Assembly: GCF_026210795.1 (NCBI RefSeq)
Contig: NC_089458.1
Location: forward strand, 2,372,001 to 2,436,000
Length of the DNA stretch: 64,000 nt
Source: Rhizophagus irregularis
Taxonomy: Eukaryota > Glomeromycota > Glomeromycetes > Glomerales > Glomeraceae
Direction: 5' to 3'
The notes beneath the pieces are model-generated. The model worked only from the letters and a program-made list of their open reading frames with translations, ran no database searches and was not told the DNA's origin. The translations under genes were made by a program, and so were the position numbers. This document shows positions 34,974-46,664 of this stretch, one piece after another (position 1 is the stretch's first letter; each line of letters starts with the position of its first letter).

Positions 34974-36878
34974 TTAAACCCCAGCAAATAGATAAGCACA
35001 AGCTCCAATTCCGACAGCCCCTGCAGCCATACCAAGCACAGTAGAATATACCATATCCCATTTTCTACGTTTATTAGCACGTTTAGCGCGTTCTTCTAAT
35101 TCCGCTAACTTTTCTCTAAGATCATTTACTTTCTCTGGCCCATCTTCTTCTTCATCTATTTCTTCATATTTACGCTTGCGTGAAGTAATTGTGGTTGAAG
35201 GTTCATACTCTGTCGCATGTGAAGGACCTTCACCGTTACTAACAACTAAATTTTCATTTTCAACTTTATCAGAATTACCCTCTTTTTCTCTACGAGGAGT
35301 TCTAGGTTGTTTTATCTCTCGTGTTTCTCGTGTAGATGTCCTGTCCTTAATTGGCGCGGGCGCAACAAATGAAGCAGTTGTCTTACTAACAGTTGAAGTT
35401 TGAATTACTGCTTCTTCTTCTTCTTCTGTGACTACCGGATTAGTATCGGGTACAATTTCAGGATATACTGATTCATGAACATTCATATCATCATTCTCAT
35501 CATTATTTGAATCCTTAACTATCTCATCATTTTCTGCATTTTCCATAGGAATATCATCATTGTCCTCTCGGAAGCTAGAACTCGTTGGTAGTTCTTTAAT
35601 TTCTGCTTCTATATGAAGCTTTTCATCGGACTGATCGATCTTCAATTTTTGAATCGATGTAGACATCTCTTCACTTGTTTTAGAAGGACTGTCTTGCTTT
35701 GAATCATCAATAAGTGCTGGAGGTTGCCAAGTTAAATAAAAAAGTATAACCATAATCGACGTTAACTGATATGATAAATATGATGATAAGATCCCCTCAT
35801 TTCCCTTACCTTCACTAGCCTGTGTAACGTTATCTGTTGTATGTGACTTAATAACGGAGAATTCATCGAATTTACTACTAAGGGGATTAGTCGCATTAGG
35901 TGTAGTTGACGGCAAACCACCGGATTTTGCAATATAATAAGATGCAGGGCCTTCGTTTCTACTATTAACGCAAAATAAGGATTAATGAAATAACGTATCA
36001 TGATATTATAACTAAGAAATGTTTTTGACATTATTATTTAATACCTCTGCAGCATTAAATTTTTAGGAGTTTCGTCATCCTTTAACGAGGTGGCTTCCTG
36101 TGATGATGAAGCGTTCTGTGAAATTTGCTCCGTTTTGACTGTTTGTACATTTGATATGGAGATTGCGACCGGTGTATTCCCATTAGACGTGTTCGGTGAG
36201 TGAATTTCTCCTTTTGTCTCCTTCGGATAAAAAATATATGCTGACAAATGTTTATATAAGTCTACAGGACATTAATAATTAATGATGTTTAAAATAATAT
36301 ATAAATATATCTATAAATAATATTAAGAAAGACAATAAGTGTATGACTTACTTTGATTTCGTCTTACACTGTGCCCAAATGTAATAATATCTCTATGGTT
36401 TAAAACACGCCAATCACTTTCTACTGTACCATCACCTAATCTTACATTATTAACAAAAGTACCATGCGTACTTTTCAAATCTTTAATTAGAATCTATAAA
36501 TTCACAAATTATTTTTTATATATATATATATATTATGTTTATGAGTAAATAAGAGATTGAAATTTCAATTATATTTGCAATTACCTTCCCGTTCTCTTCT
36601 TTTAACAAGGCGTGTTCTCGTGACATAACATCACAGCTGAACACTCCATTATCCGCTTTAGCTTCTTTTTGATTACGGCTTCCGCTTACCCTACCGACCT
36701 TAATTTCTTGATCGGGACTGAAGCTTAAGTGTTTAGGTGCAAATTCTATTGAATCAGTAAGCGGGAATAAATTGATCGTAATCGTTTTGGGAGGGGGAGG
36801 TGAGGGCGAACCGGATCGAGAACGTGACCTTACAGGTGAAGGTAAGGAAGATTCGGATTTAGCCGGCGACCAATCCAT
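34974..36878 (-). CDS. FHA-domain tail-anchored protein (Far10/SLMAP-like)
   Basis: Exons 36878-36585, 36493-36352, 36240-36045, 35961-35810 and 35716-34974. The intron 35809-35717 (GTAAGG...CCTCCAG, 93 nt) is a multiple of three and open, so a retained form is also possible. The FHA domain spans roughly residues 35-140: IKVGR, MSREHALL, IKDLKSTHGTFVNNVRLGDG and LNHRDIITFG, with the phosphothreonine-binding Arg, Ser-His and Asn-type positions. A long acidic, Ser/Thr-rich middle follows, then a basic helix (LREKLAELEERAKRANKRRK) and a C-terminal membrane segment (VYSTVLGMAAGAVGIGACAY). FHA plus coiled coil plus tail anchor is the layout of Far9/Far10 and SLMAP, which tether STRIPAK complexes to the nuclear envelope or ER. 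That identity is inference; another FHA family is possible. The start is the first Met after the upstream stop-free 5' leader (SPAKSESSLPSPVRSRS follows). Confidence 0.78.
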
Positions 36879-39212
36879 GGCTGTGGATCGATTTCTTTCG
36901 TCCTTTATTATGTTTACATTTAAGTTAAATATGAATTTTTCAAAAAGAAAGATAGTTTTTTCAGCAAATAGATAAAACACGAAAGAATATAAAAACAAAT
37001 AATATAAAGTATGAAAGTTCACGCTTGTCAACACTATTCAATAAAACATACCATTAAAGACATATTAGATCTTGAAGTTATGAAGTTATTTTAAAATAAA
37101 TATCAGCTATTAAGTTATATTATGATCTCTTAACTTGAAGTTGAAATATGAAATAGAAATATTAAACAAAATAAACAAAAAAAAAATTGTTTACCTATAT
37201 TAGAATGTATTTTAAAGTTAAGAATACTAAATAGTGGCAAGAAGAAAATTTTTTTTTTCGATTAATAACAAGTCAAACGATAAATAAAGAACTAACTAAT
37301 TTAATTTTATGTAAATTTCACACCTTTTACTTGGTAAAATACACTTATAAATATCAAAAAACTACTTGAGCGAGCAGAACAAAAATAATCTCAAGAATCT
37401 CCCAGGTAAAACGTTTGTTTTGGTTTGATATTTTTGTTTTCTTTGAAAATGCACAACTATTATCTATGAACAATCAGAGTAACACTAAAAAACTGCGCCC
37501 ATTACCAAAATGGTCAATCACTCTCAGAATATTGGTCAATATTTTACTACCTGCGCAATCAATAAGAGGCTTACGGTTAAAAAACAATTTTTTAAACTTT
37601 TTTCATAATAACCGTTTAATTTCAATCATTATCTTGATAATATTTTGTAAAATTTACTTTTTTAAACGGTTTTTTTTTTTAGTAAATGCTTTTTTTTCGA
37701 TTACTAGAAACAAATATGGAATTTTAATTATTTTTTTTTTCTAATATTGTTTATTTATTATTTATTTAATTTAAACTTATTTGGATTTATAAATATTAAA
37801 AAAAAACTATTGAATATATAAGTTGAAAAAAAATCTATTTTTTTTTTTTTGAGAGATTATCATTTCAATGGCCTATTTTGGATAAATTATGATCGGATTT
37901 GTAAATTAATTTATCCAAATAAAACTTGATATATTAAAATTATAAAATTTTTACATATATCTTATATATCTTTTTTCTTCTTTAAAAAGAAAAATATTTT
38001 ATAATTTTTTTTATTATAGAATTAACTGGTTTTAACCAAATTCATATCAAAAGATTTTTAATTATTAATTTATTATTTAATTTTTAATAATAATCTTTAA
38101 TTTTAATTTATTTTACAATTAAACTAAATTTAATTTAATTTTCAATTTTTTTTATTAATTAAACAAAATAATCAAAATAATTATTATTTATAGCCATTTA
38201 TAATGTATAATATTATCTTTTTTATCTTATAACTTATAAGCTTTATATTATATATATTAATATTATACTTCATACCAATTATATTGTTTTACTAATTATT
38301 CTGTAATTTTAATATAAAATTCCAATTGTTTTACTTTGTAATTGTTTTACTTTTCTTTATATTTGAACTTATTGTAGGCTATTATTAAACAAAATCAGAA
38401 ATTAAATTAATAAATTATAATTATTGAAATAAAATAAAATAAAGTAATAGAGGCTTAAGCAAGTATAAGTATATATAATATATCAGATATTGATTAATTA
38501 AGTGAAATAATATCATACTTAAGAGTCTTAAACAAACCAACTTCTTAAAATCAATAAAATTTACTACTTGACTTACTTGACTAAAGTTGTTAGTAGTTTT
38601 GATTATTTAGGCTTAGGACTATTCTTTCGTGGCTTTATCTGAAACGTAATTAGCCCGTAAAAGCATAATTGCATGTGAAAACTTAACAATCATGTAATTT
38701 CACATGTTTTCCATAACTAAAAAAAATTTTTTTTGAACTGCATCTTTTTAGTGACACAGAACCATGAAAAGTCGTGAATCTATACTAAAAAAAGACAAAT
38801 TCCATAAATCTTTTTTCTAAATATTATTAATCATATTTATTATTATTATGTTTATTATGTTTCGAACTAATTCACTGAGCTATGCTGCGACGCGTTAACT
38901 GGAAATCGGCTCGGAACATCGGACCCGAACCTTTTATTTTGTCACATGAAAATTATTACTAGTTGTATTCTAAATAGTATTATTACAATATAAAGTAATA
39001 TAAAGTTATATATTTTTATTTAAAAAATGGATAAATAGTGTGGTATAAAAATATAATAATAATTTTAAAGAGTACAAGAAGATATAAATAATCTATCATA
39101 AAAAGAATTACAATAATATATCCTACATAATTCAACATAATAGATCTTATCCAAATAATATGGTTTCGTTGTTAAATATTATTTTTTCTTTGATAGCTAT
39201 TGAAATATACTG
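36879..39212. other. 2.3 kb intergenic region
   Basis: Very AT-rich with many poly-A/T tracts and no supported gene. A tRNA A-box-like string lies near 38870-38885 on the minus strand (see rejected items). The left part holds the FHA gene promoter. Confidence 0.6.
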
Positions 39213-42200
39213 TTACTTCTTTTTTAAAGTTCGCTGTTTTTCTGCATGCTCAACTATTTTCTTATCAATGAACATGCCCTAATAAATTAAATGAGAATTT
39301 TGATTATCTTATAAATAATTATTTTAATTGTAATTCTTATTAAGAAATAAGTATAATTTACCTTGCGTTTTCTTACAGTTTCCATATATCTCTTTGCAAG
39401 GTTTTCTCTATCAGATTTCTCTCCCAAATCTTCAAGTTCTTCTTCAGTTGTTGGGACCCAAAACGGATCTTCATTTAACATTTCAAATCTAAATCATAAA
39501 TAAGACAATTAATATTGGTAATAATAGTTGAATTAAATAAATTTCCATAATTTATTTACCCGCTAAAAATTAGTTGTGGACTAGCTGCACCCGAAGTCCG
39601 TTTTCTTATTTCTGTATTATAAACGAATCAATTTATGTGATACAAAAAAAAAATTTCCCCTTCTTATTACCTACCATCAGCAAATCCAAAACTTTCCACT
39701 ACAGGAAGTAATGCAAAAATTTGGAAAAATGTAGTTCCTTCTTTTAATTCTTCGGAAGTAATACGTCCTCGACGTCTTGATATTACACCATATACACGAC
39801 CTAAAGTGTCGGCTATTTTTTTTTATTTTATTTTAAAAAAATAATAATAGTAAGATAAAGGTTCACTTATAATTAAACCAGATATATTCGATTTTATACT
39901 TACTAGTTGCTTGAACATCACAAGAGTACATAGCCAACATTAATCGGGAAGACCATTCTAAAAATCCCTTATTGCATGCATCTCTCATTGTAGTTATAAT
40001 TTGTCCACCTAATTTACTTCGAACTGAAGAACGTATAACATATATTATAAATTATACATTTAACAAACTTATCACCAAAAGAAATCTCCTACTAACTTTC
40101 AGATATATCAACATCTTCGTCATTTGTATTTATTGTGAAATCTTCTAAAAAATATGCAACTCCCATTAATGGTTCAGCGCAAAGTGGACCTGATTTTGTG
40201 GCAAGTTGGAATCCCGTGTGAATCCCTTCAACAAAATCACGAATTGATAATTCATATTTTTTTGAAGAATTATCTTCAGAGAGAACTTCCTCATTTACTT
40301 CATCATTCACTTCCTGATGATATTTTCTCCATCTGTAAAAAAAAAAAATATTATGTTCAGGATTTTATTTTTATTCAGTTAGACTTAGTAAAATTAATGA
40401 TAAAGGAAAGGATACGAAAACTTTCGTTTATAATTTGGGACATGATTTATTAATAAGTTTGGACCAACACGTTTTGGTCCAAATGCCCAGATGCTAAATT
40501 AAATAAGAATTAATTATAATAAATCATATATAAATATATATATTAAAGATAAAACTAATACGAACTTATCAACGATATCTTTCCAAATTTCTTTGTCAGA
40601 AGCTTTATTAAATTCAGCTTCCAATTGATCAAGAAACTCGTCCACTTCTAATATGCGGTTTCCTTTAATAGTCACATCCTTAAAAGTATCCTCCTCGTCT
40701 TCGATAGACTGTGTTTCAATTTTATTACGCTGTTGACGTTCATCCAAAATGGATTTTATAGTAATAGCATTTTTGCCCAGAAAAGTCGTAACATTTTGCG
40801 GCAATGGAACAGCCCTCACTTTAATAGTGCAATATTTATTCGTCGTAGAAAGTGTAACCAAACCACGTTGTGCATTGTCCTTTTCCTTGATTTGTTGATT
40901 ATCTATTTCAAATAGAGAAATTATAAAGTAAAGAATATTATATATAAATGAAAATTTAAAATAAATACCTGGTACAGGAACTATCGTTTCTCTAAACGGA
41001 ACTATAGGAGGAGAGACTTGAATTTCGATTTTTGCAAATCGTTCTCTTAAATCTCGTAAACAACGCTTTTTATAAAAATTTAATTGTAAATCATTTAAAT
41101 GACTGATAATAAATAATCAAAGGTTGCAATTAACTTTCCAAAACGAACCTCAAGATGCACTTCACCAGCCGTTAAAATCACATGTTCTCCGGTTTCTTGC
41201 ACAAGGACTTCAACACATGGATCTGCTTGATTTAACAAGCGAAGTCCTTCGGTTAGCTTCCCCATTTCAGCTGTAATAATAATAATAATAAAAAAGGATA
41301 AATAATTGTGATATGATTTCGTAGTAAAGATATCATAATATGGAAAACATATATACATGGTTCAGCAGGTTCAAGGGCGACTCGAACAATTGGTGCAGAC
41401 TATAATAAGCAAATAAAATATCAATAACTAATTAATAAGATAAAAAAAAAATTTTTACTTTATTCCTTTACCTCCATTGAGACACCGGCAAGACTTTTAC
41501 AATCTTTAGTACTACTCAAGGTACCATTTTTCAATATATGACCTTCAAGTCCACCAATACCGAAAACATTACCGGCAGGCACTTCTTTTAAAGCCTCTAG
41601 TTCTCGTCCCATCATTAGATAAAGATTTTCAACTGTTATTTCAGAGCAAAATTTATCTGGAAAGGTAGGATCATATTTTGGACCTAAAACGTAAAGTTTC
41701 TGTCCAACACGAATAGTTCCAGAATATAGACGAGCAAAGCCTACGAAAGTTTCTTTGGTCGTTTTAGGTTGATCAACTTCACCATCTTCATCCGTTTGAG
41801 AAGAAACTTTAATTTTTTCAACGGATTCATCTAAGGATTCAGGTGATGTTAAGGTTGAAGTCGTTGACGATGTTTCAGAAACTGATTCTTCAGATTGGCC
41901 ATTTAAAGCACGTAAACGTTCTCTGTGAGCTTTTCCCCTTTCCCTTAATTCTTCTGCAGTTAACTGTCTTCTTCTATTCTCCGGTAACATATTTGAAGGA
42001 ATAGCAAACATTTTTGAAACATAAGCAATAATAGGCGCGGTATCGCTAAAATCGCAACTAAATAAAGCTTTTTCGTTTTCATTCGCAGGCTTTTCTGGCA
42101 TATCTGTATTCGGATATAACATTTTCGGAAGGCGCACAGGCTGAGCAACAACGGGTGATGGAAGCTGATCTATAACAGTCAGTGTGATAAGTTAAGAATT

Positions 42201-43926
42201 TTCAATGTAGGGAAAAAAAACTTATATACTAAACAATGCAACAAATTCTAATATAATTAAAGGATATGTAATACAGCTGATGACAATGGTAACCATTGAG
42301 TGAATATCGTGGTTAACAAATTACGTGTATCCTTTGATCTCATATCTCTCGGTAAAATTTTCAAGTTAAGCGTCTTAACAATTTTTTCGATTTTTTCTCG
42401 ATTGCTTAAATAAAAATATAAATTGAATTAATTATTAATGAAGTAGATAAAAAAAATAAGATTATTAAAAAAAAAAAGAAGACTTACTTATTTATAATAA
42501 TAGAATCATAAATTGACCAAATATTTTCCAAAACCAGTTGAACGAACAAGGGTTTTAATTGTCGACCCTTCAAATGTTTATGTTGTAATAGTCGCTTCGT
42601 TTTTGGTTCAAGATAATAGTCACCCCAAAGTACTTTACGTAGTATATTTTCTTTCATACCTAGCTTCGCGGCATAAAATTGAACGAAATTTTCGACTCTG
42701 TCACCCAGATCGGATTATCACTGTAAACAAATGATTTTGACTTGGAGGAAGGTTGTTAACATAATGATAAATTGTTTGTATAATAAACCTACCTAAATGC
42801 CCAACCATCAATTGCACTAGCAAAAACAACATTTCCCGAATCTGGTGTAAAATAAATCTTGGAATCATCCCGATCTTCCAACGACAACTCAGCTGATATA
42901 TTATCCACCTCTATTTGTTCATTTCCTTGTTGTAGAAGCTTCTCCTATTAAAGTATAATATAAAAAGTGATATTATTATTTGTAAATATATATATATATA
43001 AAATATATAAAAACTAAAAAATTCAAACCTTTTCAGCTTCATGTCTTCTAGTTTCTTCTTCCATTATATCACCAGCAAAAAAGGTTCCCATAATAGCATT
43101 TACTTGTTCAAGTATTTTATTTAAATGAATGTATGCTTCCTGAGGTGTTAACTTTAATTCAGTTATAAGTCGGTCAATTTTATTTAATACTAGTACGGGT
43201 TGAACATTTTCAAGCCATGCTTGTCGGAGCACTGCGTGTGTCTTTTTTAACATTTAAAATGAAAAAAAAGGTTGATATGATTATTTTTGTTTGTTTAAAT
43301 TTTCATTTTTATTTTTTATTATTAGATTTTGATTAATACTCTTACAAATTCCGAATTGATAATCTTAAAAAAAAAAAATTTCGTTTAAGCAACCTAATTC
43401 TAATACCACACCTGTGTACAAACTCCTTCAACAACATCAACGAGAACTAATGCACCATCACATAGTCTTGATGCTGTCGAAACTTCGCTAGAAAAGTCAA
43501 CATGTCCGGGTGCGTCAATAAGATTTATCAGATAATCATCAGAACTTTCTTTTTTTTTTTTAGATAAATCATACAAAGATATGATTAGATCTTGCAAGCA
43601 TTAATAAATAATATTGAATTTATTAAATATCGGGTTATAAAACCAATTAAAAAACAACCTTGTCCTTCCAGAGATTTTCTTAAGACATTAAAGTATAATG
43701 ATATTCCACTAGCTTCCATCGTTATTCCCCTTTCTTGTTCGTCCTCTCTACTATCAAGATATCTCACTTTTCCAGCTAATTTAGTAGAAATAATTCCATT
43801 AGAAGCTAATAATGAGTCTGAAAGAGTAGTTTTTCCATGATCAACGTGTGCTAAAATACATATATTCCTTATATTTTCAACTTTTGATTGCAATTTGATA
43901 AGTTGGGTTGTTGAAACTAACGGCAT
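39213..43926 (-). CDS. EFL1: EFL1/RIA1, elongation-factor-like GTPase for 60S maturation
   Basis: Eighteen exons on the minus strand: 43926-43659, 43590-43412, 43241-43029, 42944-42793, 42697-42488, 42404-42268, 42181-41472, 41399-41357, 41270-41149, 41065-40969, 40902-40566, 40493-40422, 40332-40097, 40023-39904, 39812-39675, 39611-39560, 39488-39362 and 39278-39213. The sum is 1037 residues (yeast 1110, human 1120). G motifs: [25 protein letters not shown] and NKID. Later marks are [62 protein letters not shown] and the C-terminal end [14 protein letters not shown]. With SBDS it evicts Tif6/eIF6 from pre-60S subunits in the cytoplasm. Seventeen junctions separate the exons; sixteen are GT-AG and the one between exons 6 and 7 is AT-AC (separate entry). 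A Glu/Ser/Thr-rich insertion (near 41760-41960) is variable in the family. Confidence 0.95.
42182..42267 (-). other. U12-type AT-AC intron in EFL1
   Basis: An 86 nt intron read on the minus strand. The donor at 42267 is ATATCCTTT, matching the minor-spliceosome 5' site at all nine positions. The branch-like element TTCTTAAC differs from TCCTTAAC at one base and its branch A lies 10 nt before the 3' end, which is AC (42183-42182). No GT-AG pair in this interval keeps the frame: the TTATAG at 42170 would need a phase-1 donor that does not exist. Using the AT-AC pair gives [20 protein letters not shown], which lines up with yeast QWLPLSTAVLVSVIEYLPSP and human [20 protein letters not shown]. Confidence 0.9.
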
Positions 43927-44217
43927 TTTTTAAATGTTCCTGTATGCGAAAAAAAAAATTTTTTCAATTATGATCAATGTGATACTCATTTGCCGTTTTT
44001 TATGTAATTTTGTTGGCTAATTAAATCATTTTCCAATTTTAGACTTAATGGAATTGATCAACAAGACTAAGAAGGGGAAAAAAAAATTAAGCAGTTTATA
44101 TAACTAACTATAACAAGCAAATTCTTATAAGGCGAAGCATTAATTCCACAAATTACATAGTACAGTTATCTGTTTTATTTACGGTTCTGAATAAAATTTT
44201 CTTAAAAAAAAGGAGAA
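43927..44217. promoter_or_regulatory. Shared 291 bp spacer of the divergent EFL1/THOC7 pair
   Basis: Start codons of EFL1 (-) and the THOC7-like gene (+) face apart across 291 bp of AT-rich DNA, so both core promoters lie here. No obvious TATA box is seen on either side. A co-regulated pair is inference. Confidence 0.5.
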
Positions 44218-45830
44218 ATGGATGAAGGTACGCTAGCAAGTTTTCAAGGGTTTTTTAAATTGGAGTATTTCGATTGATTTCTTATTTTATAGAACAAATC
44301 CTACGTGACAGACTTTCTGTCGAAGAAAGAAATCTCCGCCGAGTTACTAAGAAACATTCTGTCTTAATAAATTCCTTGGAACAAGGAAATATAAAAGATA
44401 TGTATGTATTATTTTATGTATATTTTTTAAATTATACCTTTTGATATATTTTTTTTTAAATAAAAAGTTATCTTTTATCTTTGTAGACAACAACAGTTTA
44501 ATGATTTCATGGTCGATTTTTCGTCATATGAACTTACTCTTACCAGGTTTCAAGCAATTCATGATATGAATTTGCAAGAAACACGACATTGGAATGAAGA
44601 AGCTCAAAGAATAGGTAACTATTACTACCTATAATAATTTCAATAATTTCATTTTTTATTCAATTCAAATTATCAATTCTCTGTTTATAGAGTTAGAGAT
44701 AAAAGATACCATGCTAGTTATCAAGAATTTAGAAAAAGAATTAGCTCAAGAAGAGGAAATACGTAGAAACAAAGCAGAGTATGATCAATTAGCAGCAGTG
44801 ATCAATCAACAAAAAACTCGGGAAGAATCTTTAAGGTGGGTCGGTAAACATACTGAACTACATTTATACATTTTAAAGAATATTAATAAAACTTACTTTT
44901 ATTTATAGTGCGATTTCAAAATTAGATGAAGAGATAATTTCGTTAGAAGAAAAGGATAAATTATTAGATGAAACATTAGATCGCCGTAAAATACAACTTC
45001 AACGTATACTTACAGTAGTACAAGAAGTACAAAGTGAAATAGAAATTGAAAGAGAACAAAACCCTCAAGTGGTTGACGATGAAGAAGCTCCCACAACACC
45101 TGATTCCATGAGAAGTGAATTCTTTTCACCTATCGCTAATCCTTCTTCACCCGCTGAACATGTTATTGAAGGTGACAATCCTCCAAAAGTAAATGGTATT
45201 AACGGTATCAACCCATCATCTAGCAATTTAGCAGATAATGATAACGAAGGCGACCACCACAGAATAAGTAACGATAATGATGAGAATAAACAACAAGATA
45301 ATGAAGAAAATTCTCCAAGACAACAAAGTCAGGATATTGCTAGTACTTCGGATAATTTAACCGAAGTAGGCGATGATGTGGGTGAAATTGGAGAATTGGC
45401 CGCAGATGAAGCGGATGAAGATGAGAATGAAGTGGTTCGTGATGATGTTACAGATGCTGATGATGTCGATACAATTGACAGTTCATCGGATGGAGTAGAT
45501 CTGAATCAAAATGAGCAAAATGCCGATACTGAAGACTTAGACGATGGGGATGTAGTAACGAGTGATAATGAGAAGAATGATATAAAATATGAAGATGAGA
45601 ATCAAGATGATGTTCCTGTACCGACTGATGACGGTGACGACGGTGAAATTGTGGAGGATTCGGATGAAAATCAAAGAGGTGAAAAGAGAAAGCGAGGTGA
45701 CGAGGAGGAAGAGGAGGAAGAGGAGGAAGGGTTAATAAAAGAAAAAGTTCCTCGATTATCTGATGACGACGAAGGATTAATAGAAGAAAGTGAAGAAGAT
45801 GAGGGTGTAATAATTAAAGACGAACAATAG
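44218..45830 (+). CDS. THO complex subunit 7-like protein with acidic C-terminal tail
   Basis: Five exons: 44218-44227 (10 nt: start codon, two codons and one base), 44293-44401, 44487-44614, 44691-44835 and 44909-45830, giving 437 residues. The first 185 residues match the THOC7/Mft1 coiled-coil family: MDEEQILRDRLSVEERNLRR, then FMVDFSSYELTLTRFQAIHD, then RRNKAEYDQLAAVINQQKTR and LDRRKIQLQRILTVVQEVQS. THO couples transcription to mRNA export in the nucleus. Human THOC7 is 204 residues, so the roughly 250-residue extension is extra. It is dominated by Asp, Glu, Asn and Ser, with a basic patch GEKRKRG that could be a nuclear signal, then poly-Glu. Yeast Mft1 also has an acidic tail. The tiny first exon explains why the start is easily missed. 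Confidence 0.88.
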
Positions 45831-46447
45831 AAAATAAATGTTGTAGCGATATTTAATTATTGATTATTTTTTTTTAATCAATAGAAATTTTAGGTATTTT
45901 ACAACTATCATTATAGATGAAAGTGTAATTTATATAAAAATTATGATAATTTCACGCGCTAAATTCAAATCATAAAGTGTAACAAATGCACTTTTATGAT
46001 TAGAAGTATTGTATTGTATATATTTTTTAATTTCTCTTAGATACATTATAAATTATAATAAACTACAGTGCCTGGTAATAAGTTACCTATAAATTACATA
46101 ATTATTGCGCAAATGTAGTCCCATGTAAACTTTTTTTTATTAATTGATGTTATAAGTATTTGTTTTATCTTACTATATTACAAGTTACCTTCAAAATTAA
46201 TGAAATGGCTAGCAAATTATATAAGTTTAAGAAAAATATTTGATTATTAAACAGTTAAAATCTCAAGGTTTGAATTTTTTATTTTGCTGAGATTGCTAAG
46301 ATTGTGTTTCAATTTATTGAAAATAATAAAGTAAACAGTACAACTGTACAAGACCATTGATTACAAAGTAAAAAAGAAAAACTAGCTCTCCTATCTACAA
46401 ACAAACAAACTATCTAAGCCAACTCACCTATGCATTTCAAGGATTTA

Positions 46448-46640
46448 CAGCAATATCCAAAATAAAGGAACAAACATGTGACATGTTAGTATAGTTATGC
46501 GAAATCAGCGAAATCAAATGTTTATGTTACATAATGAACTTGTCACGTGTTTATTTATTTTTTCAATTTGCCGGCAAGCTGGCATGACAGATTCTCGGCA
46601 ACAAAATTTTCAAGTGTTTCCTTTATTTTGGATATTGCTG
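46448..46640. mobile_element. 193 bp MITE, Tc1/mariner-type
   Basis: Perfect 23 bp terminal inverted repeats: left arm 46448-46470 (begins CAGCAATATCC), right arm 46618-46640. Each end is followed outwards by TA (46446-46447 and 46641-46642), the target duplication expected for Tc1/mariner/pogo-type elements; counting TA and one more base the inverted match is 26 bp. The interior is too short to code. Identical arms suggest it is fairly young. It is non-autonomous. Confidence 0.85.
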
Positions 46641-46664
46641 TAATTAGTTGCGCTAAAATTTTGA

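Noticed and set aside
35176-35403. 75-codon plus-strand frame opposite the FHA gene
   Set aside because: Antisense shadow of the acidic region of the FHA protein.
38860-38925. tRNA-like minus-strand text (CATAGCTCAGTGAATTAG followed by TTCGAA)
   Set aside because: An A-box-like start exists, but no clover-leaf stems or properly spaced B box could be found. It could at most be a tRNA-derived repeat scrap.
42120-42180. GT-AG splicing of EFL1 exon 7 at the TTATAG near 42170
   Set aside because: It needs a phase-1 GT donor in exon 6 that is absent, and it would delete the conserved LTVI residues.
42513-42734. Plus-strand frame opposite EFL1 exon 5
   Set aside because: The minus strand encodes the conserved [14 protein letters not shown] segment of EFL1.
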